Below are positions 46,745-57,037 of a stretch of 64,000 nucleotides of DNA, piece after piece; the stretch's first letter is position 1; each line of letters starts with the position of its first letter. Under the pieces are notes generated by a model. It saw only the letters and a list, made by a program, of their open reading frames with translations. It was not told the origin of the DNA and made no database searches. This DNA comes from Lathyrus oleraceus (taxonomy: Eukaryota > Streptophyta > Magnoliopsida > Fabales > Fabaceae): contig NC_066582.1 in the NCBI RefSeq assembly GCF_024323335.1, forward strand, positions 90,516,944-90,580,943. The letters run 5' to 3'. The position numbers and the translations under genes were made by a program.

Positions 46745-48691
46745 TGTAGCACCTCAAATTTTCACCTCCCATTTTGTATATACATTTTCATGTTTAGGTC
46801 ATAAACATTGCATTGTTCATTGCATAGTCCCTCAAGTCATCAATCAAGACTGGCATTAGGAGATTCAACTGTGCAAGCAAGCAAGTGCATTTTCTATGGA
46901 ATAAAATCCCTAGGGTTGGTACAATGAGTTCATATGGTTCAAAGATAATTTTGGGATGGTTGGGCCAAGAATTGAAGGTTCAAAGCTCATCAGTCAATGT
47001 GCAAATCATCTGAAACCCTAAAAAGTCAACAGAAGTCAACTGTCAGTTCCATTGTGGATTTGGAGGTGGGAGATGGTTAGAGATGCCTCATTCATGTGTG
47101 AACAAGCCTCATTTGACATTTCAAACATCAACATTGAAGAATTTGAGGTCAGATCAAAACTTTCCAAAAATAGCAGGTGACCTGTAATTTGAATTTGCCA
47201 AAAATGGAAAGGTTTTCAACTAAAGATTACATCATCAAGAAAGCTTCAAATGAAATTTTATCCAACGTGAAAGTTGTAGATCTTTCTCTCCCATTTCCAA
47301 AAAGTCAAAGATCATGGATTTCTCATGTGTGGTTGAAGAGATATGATCAAAACATGGCAAGGTGTACTTGAAGATTCAAATGAGCATAACTTCTTAACCA
47401 AAACTCCAAATTGGATGGCTCTTTTTGCATTGTTCTTCTTTTGACTTCTAGTTTTCAAATCTTGCATTACATGACATGCATTATCATCATATAGACATTT
47501 GCTAATTCACTTGATTTTTGGAGGGAAATTTTTAAGTTTAAAATTGGTCAATCATTTGAACATTCTATCATTGCCAATAGCTCCAAAATGGATTTTTAAG
47601 TGAAATTAAAGTGAATTCGTGTACTGTTCATGCATGCATACCATGCATAGAGGTGAAATACCAAATTTGCATATGCACCTTATTTTGGCTAATTCCAATT
47701 ACATTTGCCTAAACATGATTAGGAGAGTGATTAGTAGGAGGTATATAAGCCTAAACCTAACTGTTTTCAGCTAACAACAATCACTTTTTTCAGATCTAGA
47801 TCAAAATTATCAAATTTTCTCTCACTTTTTTCTTTCAAATTCTTCAAACACAATCCACTTTTCTTGATCCATTCATCATCTGGAAGCATATTGGAGCAAG
47901 TTTGAAGGAAGATCCATAACAATTCGTGCCTGTTTGAAGCAGCTTGAAGCTTGAACTTATCAATGGTGATTTGAAATTTTGGAGAATTCGTGCACAATTG
48001 AACTTCAATCTCTCTTCCAATCATCTGTACAAGCATTGTAGAGGAGGTTTCGAGCATTGCAAAGCCTGAAACACACCAATTCCAGTTCTACTCCTTCAAG
48101 AGGTCATCAAGTCGAATCTCTCATTTCTCAAAATGCTTATGCTATTGTTGTTAATCTTTTGATGCTGAATATTCTGAGCTTTAGATCATAAAATTCCATG
48201 CAGAATTGAGTTAGTTAGGTCGATTTAAAGTTTTGTGCATGAATGTTCTTGGCTTCGATTTGCTCATGGTAGTTGGAATTAGGCTAAACCATGCATGGAT
48301 TTGTGCTCTATGTTGGAAGATCTACATGATGATATGTTTAATTGTGATTTCTGAGATTTTTGTTCTTGAGCATGTGTACTGTTCATGAATATTACGATGA
48401 AGATGATGAAGTTCATCTCCAGGCCATGCTTTGATCTTTCTGGAAAAAATTTCTGCGCTTGCATGTGTTAATCCATATCTTGACATGTACTGGTCCACGT
48501 ATTAGCATGCATGGCATTTTGATTGGCATACCGCGCTTTGACTTGGCCACATGTACATGTTGACCGGCCACAAATTAAATGAAACGCTGAGTTTCATCTT
48601 CAGCGCGCCACTATTTGAAAAGCCTCCCAGTTCGATTCCGCGCCAGGCACATATATACAAATGCTTCTTTGATTTTTTTGCCTTTCCATCC
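46745..48691 (+). repeat. LTR F, first 1.95 kb (family of C and G), cut by G
   Basis: Begins TGTAGCACCTCAAATTTTC and aligns with the first 1.9 kb of solo LTR C (26875 to about 28785). The C sequence continues past the cut with ATATTCATGC. Likely target bases GTAAG at 46740-46744. It contains CATGCATG at 47629-47636 and a TATATAAG box at 47742-47749. The missing part must lie to the right of G. Confidence 0.9.
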
Positions 48692-50727
48692 TGTCGCATC
48701 ACGCGAAAAACCGGCGGGAAAACAAGAACAACAGAGCCGCCACCGTGCGTTATTTATCCCAAAAGAGGGAAAGGAAACGCTCAGAGTAAACCTGGGAAAA
48801 GACATGGTCTCGCGACCAGAGAGAATGGGTTCGGGAGTCGGTTATGCGAAGGGAAGGTATTAGCACCCCTACGCATCCGTCGTACTCGACGGGATCCACT
48901 TATCAAAACACGGCCGTTTTGGGCGACGAAAGGAAATAATTTGATTGGCTCTTGGTTAATGGGGGCATGCAGCACGTGAAACAGCAGAAAAATCTGGAAA
49001 AACTGGCTTTAGGGTTTGCTACAGTAACCGTGTGTGTTCATCAACTTCATTCAAATCATGAAAAATTAAATCGCCCAGAAACATGAATCGATCATACCGT
49101 TCTCATCAGCACTCCACATACATTAAGAATCCAAGCATCATTTTCCTTAAAACAAACTAACCATCATGAATCGAAGATAAACATATTTCAAACTCAAACT
49201 TAAAACCTAGATTTCTCCTAACTCAAGCAACCAATTAACACGATTCCAAGTTCATAATACTCAGCAAGGTAAGGTCTACACATGGCATAGCAAAATTTTG
49301 AGAAAAGAAGTGGTCGAAACCTTACTTGATTTGGAAGAAATGGAGGAAACAGCTGTTGTTTTGATGATACAAGCTCAAACAGGTGTCCAGCAAGCTTCCC
49401 AAAGTTGAATGGAGGAGAGACTTTGGCTCAGTGGTGCTTGGAAATGCCCGAATCATGATCTGCCATTGTTGGTAGCTTGAAGAAACAGAACACGAAAATG
49501 GCTGTACAGTTGGTGTTATATGCTTGCAAAGGGCTCACAAAGACGGTCAGGTGATGAAACAATGAAAGCTAGCTCGAGTGGTTTGGGAGTTTTAGCAGGA
49601 ATTGCAATTGGTGAAAAATGCAAAATGAGAGAGAATGAGAGTTTCTGATCTATTATGGTTGCTGCTAGGGGTTTCATTTTGCAGAAAAAATGATGTACCT
49701 CTGCTGTTTTTGTGGTACTAATGATGGTTCATGAAAATATGGAGTAGAGTGGGTGAAAAGTGTACTTTCTTTCCAATTTTCAAGCAACTAGGTGATGGCT
49801 ATGTGTACTGCATAAAAATGGGCTTGCAACAAGTCATAAACCACATTTCAGAACATGTTTGGATGGTAGGAATGGTTGGAAATGATTAATTTAAAACTTC
49901 ACTTTTTCACCTTACTTGAAATTAATTCAAGTAGGTTCAAAAATGCCATTTTGATTGGTAATGTTTTGGTGAATGAAAGTTACATTTTTGGAAAGAGGAG
50001 GTCAAATGTGACTTGTAGGAAAAAACCCCACCCAAATTGGCCAAATGGTTTGAGAGATATGGCCTTTTGAAGTTCAAGAATTTTTGAAAACGATTTGATC
50101 ATAACTTGCCAACCATACATGGGAATTGAGTGTTCTTGGACTTTTTGGAAATGGGAGAACAAGATCTTCAACTTTCATGTTGGGCAAAAATTCATTTGAA
50201 GCTTGTATCATGATGTAAGTTTGAGGATCAAGACTTTCCATTTTTGGCAGGTTTCAGTTACAGGTCCAGTTTCCATTTTTGGAAATTTCTGATCTGGCTT
50301 CAAATTCTTCCATGATGGTGTTTGCCATGATATATGAGGACTATATGGACATGAATGAGACCTCTCAAACCAATTTCCATCATCAAATCACTGATTAAAT
50401 GGACAGTTGACCAACAGTTGACTTTTAGGGTTTCTGACTGATTGTGCATTGACTGATGACTTCTGAACATCCAATCCTTGACCTAAACACTTCAAATGGA
50501 CCTCCAAGTCATGTGAACATGTTGGGCCAACCCTATGGCCTTGGCTCCTTGAGAAACACCCTTGCTTGCTTGGTTGACTGATCTCCTGATCAGTTTGACC
50601 TAATTTCTTGATTGACTTGCACTTGAGGCAAATGGGACAATGCAATGCTATGCAAATGGACCATGATATGCTATGACCTAATATGAGAATGTATGTACAA
50701 TGATAGGTGCAAATTTGAGGTGCTACA
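48692..50727 (-). repeat. Element G 3' LTR
   Basis: 2036 bases, element sense TGTAGCACCTCAAATTTGC to GCGTGATGCGACA. It shares both ends with solo LTR C but is less than half its length: a large middle part of C has no counterpart here. It contains the hairpin CCGTCG-AGTA-CGACGG at 48877-48892 and a PBS-like TGGCGGCTCTG near its end. Confidence 0.95.
48877..48892 (-). promoter_or_regulatory. LTR hairpin with AGTA loop (G, 3' LTR)
   Basis: Element sense CCGTCG-AGTA-CGACGG, identical to C's, 185 bases from the LTR end. The second copy is at 63435-63450. Confidence 0.7.
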
Positions 50728-50743
50728 GCTGCCCCTATTCAAT
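50728..50743 (-). promoter_or_regulatory. Element G polypurine tract
   Basis: Element sense ATTGAATAGGGGCAGC abutting the LTR start TGTAGC. Confidence 0.87.
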
Positions 50744-53108
50744 CAGCTGGGAACCCGAACGGATGAGAGCAACGGCTGTCAGACTTTCAGGGTAAACAGG
50801 GATTGAATACCAAGAACCGTAGAAATTTGCACTCTGCCGGATATGATACAAGAAGAACCACGTCATTTACCGATGACGCCTGCAATTGACAACTTCAGAA
50901 AGGCGAAACCATTTACCGATGGTTAGAAACTGGAAACTTGATATTTACCGATATCAACTTCAGCAAGACCATTTACCGATGGCTGTTGGGAAACAAATCT
51001 GATGTAAAAGGAAGCAAGACCATTTACCGATGGTGGCTTCAAAGAAACTTGACATTTACCGATATCAACTTCAACTTGACCATTTACCGATGGCTACTGC
51101 AACTGGGGATCTGATATTTACCGATATCGAAGAAAACGGGGCCATTTACCGATGGCGTCTCCACTTGAGGAGGAACAAAATCTTTGTGGTGTAATCAGAC
51201 AAGACGTTTACCGACGACTTCTGGGGATCTTGATTTTATCAATAAGGAAACAAAGCATGACCAGACATTTACCGATGACTGGGATGAGACTCGACGTTTA
51301 CCGACATCGAAAGATGATGTTTACCGACATCCAAAAACGACCAGACACTTACCGATGACTGGGAATGAGAAATTTATTGGGGAGATACAAACAAATATTC
51401 GCAACCGGAAACCAGATAGGACATTTACCGATGACTCTACTAGGGATTTCTAACTGGGGATTATCAGACATTTACCGATGTCTGCAGAAAAGACTCGATG
51501 TTTACTGACATCAAAAGATGATGTTTACCGACATCAAAAAAACGACCAGACATTTACCGATGACTGGGGAGAAAACCCGATGTTTACAGACACCGAAACA
51601 ATGGTGTTTACCGACACCAAAAAATGATGAGACATTTACCGATGACTGGGATGAGACTCGATGTTTACAGACACCGAAACAATGGTGTTTACCGACACCA
51701 AAAAGTGATGACCAGACATTTACTGATGACTGGGGAGAATACCCGATGTTTACAGACACCGAAACAATGGTGTTTACCGACACCAAAAATGATGACCAGA
51801 CATTCACTGATGACTGGGGAGAAAACCCGATGTTTACAGACACCGAAACAATGGTGTTTACCGACACCAAACAAAGAGACACACGCGGGTGCTAGTATGA
51901 CACTTACCGGTATCACAAGAACGTCATCTTAGATATGTCAAGGCAAGGTTGACCACTTGCTGGGGGTCTCACTGGGGAGAAACAAACTTTCTGTCACCAA
52001 CGGGTGAGGTAATAAACTTTTGTGGGGATATCAATCCTGAGTGCTGTCAGGAGCAAATGTAGCAGACTTGTTGTGCTGATGTTGAATGAAATGATCCGCC
52101 TCTGTCGGGGATACGGTCTGGTGAGGTTAACACATGAATGCATATGTTTGAATTTTTCTATGGCGTAATGCTCCATATTGAATGGGAATGCTACGCAGTT
52201 TGAGGATGCGATGATCACTACATGCAAGATGCAAAAATGATGAAAAACTCCGGCTGGGGAGCCAAAACTGATCGGGTACTCCAACTCTGCGGGGAGACTC
52301 TGCAGGGAGAGCAACGACTTCTCACTCATGTTGGAGAATAGCACTGCTGCTGAGGGAAGGTAAACTCCGCTGGGGATATCCTTCAGTCCACAGATAGGAT
52401 AAATGGGAGATAAATTTCAATGAACATGCCTCACTCGGGGAGGAAAACGGCAAATACAGGCCTGCTGGGGATAGGCAATCCTTAGATCTGTTGGGGAATA
52501 GAAGGCACTATCCACAGACGTCTCCGCAGGGGAACATAGCTCTGATATCTTCCAAACTTGCTTGGGAAAAATATCTGCTGACGAAACGTCCTCACAGATG
52601 CCAATCCTGAAAAACAGCACAACAAAATGCCCCCAGGGGATACATGGACAAGATACGCTCAAGTGTCTTCAACATTCAAAATGATTTTCAAATGTTTTGT
52701 CTTTTTGCACGTTATTGTGTAGCCTTCATGTTCTTATATGCAATGTTTATCAAAAAATTCGGACATTTTTGCAAACAAAACAGTAAAAATTAAAACAAGA
52801 GCTATTTATCTGAATAACGACTTTTATTGATTGAAAATGCGCCTGAAGAGGCAAATACATTGGGAAGCAATTCCTAGAAAGAGGTAATTGCGCATAAAAG
52901 GAAAAATCTATCCTAACGGCAATGTGAACACGGCATCCACTATTTCCCAATTCTGTTATAACTCACAGATCATCAGTTTTCCTCCCAACTCCTTGCTCTC
53001 TGAGAAGAATGACTGGACGGATCACTTCTTTCGAGATGGCAGACGACAAAGCTTGATGAAGTACAGACAACTCAGACTGTAGTCTTCGCTTTAATCCCTC
53101 TTTTGGCT
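50744..53108 (-). repeat. Element G non-coding 3' region with tandem repeats
   Basis: From about 50850 to 51910 the + strand is filled with ATTTACCGATGACTGGG / ATTTACCGATATC variants. At 51581-51870 an 81-85-base unit repeats four times (unit starts 51581, 51662, 51747, 51831). Element sense has CCCAGTCATCGGTAAATG, akin to the CCCAGTAACCGGTA core of A and B. The array leaves long open frames on both strands (51511-51932), which are by-products. From 52000 to 53100 I see no tandem order and no conserved frame. Confidence 0.88.
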
Positions 53109-53301
53109 GGATCGCCCTTTCGGGTTTTCAATCCACCGGGATACCCATTTTTGCCTAAGCCGCCCTTGCGGGTTTTCGACTTACCGGGTGTACAAATTCT
53201 TTTCATTTTATCCCTAATTTTTGCCCGAACCTTTCCTTTCTGTTTTTTGGTTCGCCGGGATGCCCATTTTTGCCTGGACTCTTTTATTCTTTTTTGTCCA
53301 G
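53109..53301 (-). ncRNA. Post-pol tandem hairpin array of element G (four hairpins)
   Basis: In element order: 1 (53274-53301) CTGGAC/GTCCAG with an A-rich loop. 2 (53226-53254) CGAACC/GGTTCG with an A-rich loop. 3 (53156-53183) TAAGTCG/CGGCTTA, AAAA, CCC-GCAA-GGG. 4 (53109-53134) GGATTG/CGATCC, AAAA, CCC-GAAA-GGG. Linkers repeat as GGCAAAAATGGG(C/T)ATCCCGG. It begins 9 bases after the pol stop. Hairpin 3 has C-G where A and B have U-G. Confidence 0.68.
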
Positions 53302-53310
53302 CGGGTCAAT

Positions 53311-56300
53311 TTATGCGAAGTATTTTTTGACTACATCTGAGTTAACAGGAGACGGAAAGTCTTCACCATCCATAGTTGTAAGCATCAAGGCTCCACCGGA
53401 GAATACCTTTTTCACAACATATGGACCTTCGTAGTTAGGAGTCCACTTGCCCCTGTTATCTGCACCAGGAGGGAGGATCCTCTTCAAAACTAGATCACCT
53501 ATCTGATAGCTTCGAGGACGCACTTTCTGATCAAAGGCTCGCTTCATCTTTCGCTGATACAACTGTCCATGGCATACAGCTGCTAGCCGTCTCTCTTCGA
53601 TAAGGCTCAACTCGTTAAACCTTGTTCGAATCCACTCGGCTTCGTCCAGCTTGACATCCAATAAAACTCTCAGAGAAGGAATCTCCACTTCAACAGGTAG
53701 GACAGCTTCCATACCATACACAAGGGAGTAAGGGGTTGCCCCAGTCGACGTACGTACTGAGGTACGGTACCCATGCAAAGCGAAAGGCAGCATCTCATGC
53801 CAATCCTTGTACGTAACGACCATCTTCTGCATAATCTTCTTGATATTCTTGTTCGCCGCTTCTACAGCACCATTCATCTTTGGTCTGTAAGGAGAAGAAT
53901 TGTGATGTTCAATCTTGAAATCTTTACAAAGCTCTTTCATCATCTTGTTGTTGAGATTCGAACCATTGTCAGTGATGATTCTCTCAGGAACTCCATAACG
54001 ACATATGATTTCTTTCTTGATGAACCGGGTAACCACTTGTTTGGTAACGTTAGCATAGGAAGCTGCTTCCACCCATTTGGTGAAATAGTCAATTGCAACC
54101 AAGATGAAGCGATGTCCATTCGAAGCAGTGGGCTCGATCTTCCCAATCATATCAATGCCCCACATGGCAAACGGCCAAGGAGAATTCATGACATTCAGAG
54201 GGCTTGGTGGCACATGCACCTTATCAGCATAGATTTGACACTTATGGCACTTCCGAGCATACTTGAAGCAATCGGATTCCATAGTCATCCAGTAGTAACC
54301 CGCTCTCAACAATTTCTTAGCCATTGCATGTCCGCCGGCATGAGTACCGAAGGAACCTTCATGAACTTCCTGCATTAATATGTCTGCCTCGGGTCTGTCC
54401 ACGCATCTGAGCAAGACCATGTCAAAGTTTCTCTTATACAACACATCATCCTGATTCAAATAGAAGCTTCCGGCTAGCCTCCTCAGGGTTTTCTTGTCAT
54501 TCTTCGACGCACCTTCAGGATACTCCTGAGTCTTGAGGAAGTTCTTGATGTCATAATACCACGGCTTCTCATCAATCACAACAGACTCGGCTGCAAACAC
54601 ATACGCAGGCCTCTCGAGTCGATTCACCGCAACATGTGGCACATGATTCCACCAATGAACTTTGATCATTGACGACAAAGTTGCCAAAGCATCAGCCATC
54701 TGATTCTCATCCCGGGGGACATGATACAACTTCACCTTCTTGAAGAACGTCAGTATTCTTCTGGTGTAATCTCTATACGGAATCAAATGCGGCTGGTTCG
54801 TATTCCAATCTCCGTTGACTTGATTGATCACTAGAGAGGAATCTCCATAAATGTCAAGCGTTTTGATCCTCAGATCAATGGCTTCTTCTATCCCCATGAT
54901 ACAAGCCTCATACTCAGCTTCGTTGTTGGTGACGTCAAACGTCAATCTGGCAGAAAAAGGTATATGAGCACCTTTAGGATTGATCAATACTGCCCCAACA
55001 CCGTTACCATTCATATTCACAGCCCCATCAAACATCAGTGTCCATTTGTCATCTGGATCCGGTCCTTCCTCGACAAGAGGCTCTTCGCAATCTTTCATCT
55101 TAAGATACATGATGTCTTCATCAGGGAATTCAAACATCATAGGCTGATAATCTTCAATCGGTTGCTCGGCGAGGTAGTCTGACAGAACACTACCTTTGAT
55201 GGCCTTTTGTGACGTGTACTGAATATCATATTCTGTTAATATCATCTGCCAACGAGCAACACGTCCGGTGAGAACTGGTTTCTCAAAGATGTACTTCACT
55301 GGATCCATCTTAGAAATCAATAAGGTAGTATGGTTCAACATATACTGCCTCAGTCGGCGAGCAGCCCAGGCCAAAGCACAGCAAGTTTTCTCGAGCAGTG
55401 AATATCTTGTTTCACAGTCGGTAAACTTTTTGCTAAGGTAGTATATGGCATGCTCTTTTCGACCAGACTCGTCATGCTGTCCCAATACACACCCCATCGA
55501 GTTCTCAGTCACTGACAGGTACATTATCAGAGGTCTCCCTGGAACTGGAGGTATAAGGATTGGAGGTTTCTGTAAATACTCCTTTATCTTGTCAAAAGCT
55601 TTCTGACTGTCCTCATTCCACTTGATCGCCTGATTCTTTCTAAGCAGTTTGAAAATTGGTTCACACGTGGCAGTTAGGTGAGATATGAACCTTGCAATGT
55701 AGTTCAATCTCCCTAAAAACCCACGGACTTGCTTCTCCGTTTTCGGTTCAGGCATCTCTTGAATAGCTTTGACTTTCGCTGGATCAACCTCAATCCCTTT
55801 CTCACTGACAATGAAGCCTAAAAGCTTCCCTGATCTCACCCCAAACGTACACTTGTTCGGATTCAACCTCAGCTTGAACTTTCTCAACCGATCAAACAGC
55901 TTCTGCAAATTAACCAGGTGCTCCTCTTCTGTCTGCGACTTCGCAATCATATCATCTACGTACACTTCAATTTCTTTGTGCATCATGTCATGAAAAAGAG
56001 TCGTCATTGCCCTCTGATAGGTAGCACCAGCATTCTTTAGCCCAAATGGCATCACCTTATAGCAGAACGTGCCCCAAGGTGTAATGAATGTCGTCTTTTC
56101 CATGTCCTCTGGCGCCATCTTGATCTGATTATATCCAGAGAAACCATCCATGAAAGAGAATACCGAGGATTGAGCCGTATTATCAACCAATACATCAATG
56201 TGAGGTAATGGGAAATCATCTTTCGGACTCGCTCTATTCAAATCCCGGTAATCGACACACATTCTGACTTTACCATCCTTCTTCGGCACAGGAACGATGT

Positions 56301-56778
56301 TGGCCACCCATGGGGGATAACTTGTAACAGCCAAAAAACCTGCATCCCACTGCTTCTGAACCTCTTCCTTGATCTTAGTTGCCATATCAGGACTCGTTCT
56401 ACGAAGCTTCTGCTTGACCGAAGGACATCCTTCTCTAAGAGGTAATCGATGCACCACAATGTCTGTATCTAACCCAGGCATATCTTGATATGACCAGGCG
56501 AATATCTCCACATATTCTCTCAGCATCTCAATCAGCCTCCTCTTGACAGAGTCCTCTAAAGCAGCCCCAATCTTGATTTCTCTTTTGGCGTCCTCAGTAC
56601 CCAAATTAACAACCTCCAACTCCTCCTGATGAGGTTGGATGACCCTTTCCTCCTGCTTCAGCAATCTGACCAATTCTGCAGGAAGTTCACAGTCTTCCTC
56701 ACTCTCCTCTTCAGCTTGGTAGATGGGATTGTCGAAATCATACTGAGCCATAACAGAACTGTTCATAGTGAATGCCAT
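53311..56778 (-). CDS. pol: Element G pol polyprotein (RT, two RNase H domains, integrase)
   Basis: 1155 residues, uninterrupted. Reverse transcriptase about 150-320 with catalytic D211 (FSFMDGFSGY) and Y273-V-D-D276. First RNase H about 410-530 with E463 and D492, but Glu425 (VTENS) where Ty3 enzymes usually have Asp (TDAS). Second, archaeal-like RNase H about 575-705 with D584, E622, D646, D696. Integrase: HHCC zinc region (H806, C844, C847) and D876, D937, E973 with 35 residues between the last two; C-terminal region to KKYFA. Two RNase H domains mark the Tat/Ogre lineage. The frame differs from gag-pro and is open from a likely splice acceptor (CATGCAG, 56789-56795), so the first Met at 56778 need not be used. 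It copies element RNA into DNA and integrates it. Confidence 0.96.
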   Translation of the reverse strand: MAFTMNSSVMAQYDFDNPIYQAEEESEEDCELPAELVRLLKQEERVIQPHQEELEVVNLGTEDAKREIKIGAALEDSVKRRLIEMLREYVEIFAWSYQDMPGLDTDIVVHRLPLREGCPSVKQKLRRTSPDMATKIKEEVQKQWDAGFLAVTSYPPWVANIVPVPKKDGKVRMCVDYRDLNRASPKDDFPLPHIDVLVDNTAQSSVFSFMDGFSGYNQIKMAPEDMEKTTFITPWGTFCYKVMPFGLKNAGATYQRAMTTLFHDMMHKEIEVYVDDMIAKSQTEEEHLVNLQKLFDRLRKFKLRLNPNKCTFGVRSGKLLGFIVSEKGIEVDPAKVKAIQEMPEPKTEKQVRGFLGRLNYIARFISHLTATCEPIFKLLRKNQAIKWNEDSQKAFDKIKEYLQKPPILIPPVPGRPLIMYLSVTENSMGCVLGQHDESGRKEHAIYYLSKKFTDCETRYSLLEKTCCALAWAARRLRQYMLNHTTLLISKMDPVKYIFEKPVLTGRVARWQMILTEYDIQYTSQKAIKGSVLSDYLAEQPIEDYQPMMFEFPDEDIMYLKMKDCEEPLVEEGPDPDDKWTLMFDGAVNMNGNGVGAVLINPKGAHIPFSARLTFDVTNNEAEYEACIMGIEEAIDLRIKTLDIYGDSSLVINQVNGDWNTNQPHLIPYRDYTRRILTFFKKVKLYHVPRDENQMADALATLSSMIKVHWWNHVPHVAVNRLERPAYVFAAESVVIDEKPWYYDIKNFLKTQEYPEGASKNDKKTLRRLAGSFYLNQDDVLYKRNFDMVLLRCVDRPEADILMQEVHEGSFGTHAGGHAMAKKLLRAGYYWMTMESDCFKYARKCHKCQIYADKVHVPPSPLNVMNSPWPFAMWGIDMIGKIEPTASNGHRFILVAIDYFTKWVEAASYANVTKQVVTRFIKKEIICRYGVPERIITDNGSNLNNKMMKELCKDFKIEHHNSSPYRPKMNGAVEAANKNIKKIMQKMVVTYKDWHEMLPFALHGYRTSVRTSTGATPYSLVYGMEAVLPVEVEIPSLRVLLDVKLDEAEWIRTRFNELSLIEERRLAAVCHGQLYQRKMKRAFDQKVRPRSYQIGDLVLKRILPPGADNRGKWTPNYEGPYVVKKVFSGGALMLTTMDGEDFPSPVNSDVVKKYFA

Positions 56779-56788
56779 AAGATCTTTT

Positions 56789-57037
56789 CTGCATGTTTAA
56801 TGCTTTGTTTTAGAAAAAAGAGTTCAATAAAGTCACAAAAAACAAAAACATGGCCATTTTTATTGTTTTTGAAAAAAGATGAAAACAAAAAATAGAAAGA
56901 CAGGGATCACAAAGTTTGATTTCAAAAAATGTCCTTCATTAATGATAATCATTAAAACATGATGAGGCCCTACAATGAATCACTACGCCTTGGGCAGATC
57001 GTAGGATTTTCATGCAAAATGACAAAACAACAGAAAA
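56789..57037 (-). other. Element G intron-like spacer between gag-pro and pol
   Basis: About 250 T-rich bases, gag-pro stop on one side, CATGCAG acceptor on the other (exon resumes at 56788). Removing it with a suitable donor near the gag-pro end would fuse gag-pro to pol in frame. An intron at this position is established for Ogre elements, where partial splicing sets the Gag to Pol ratio. The donor is not certain from sequence. Confidence 0.68.

Noticed and set aside
46640..46804. Gag of E reading on into CSTSNFHLPF
   Set aside because: The extra residues are encoded by LTR F after the insertion point. In B the protein continues differently.
48551..48979. 142-residue frame across the F/G junction (and similar at 63200-63421)
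   Set aside because: It spans an insertion boundary and LTR sequence; not conserved as protein.
51511..51932. Overlapping open frames of 100-125 residues on both strands
   Set aside because: They follow the 81-85-base tandem repeat, which happens to lack stops in several frames. Composition is repetitive and there is no counterpart in A or B.
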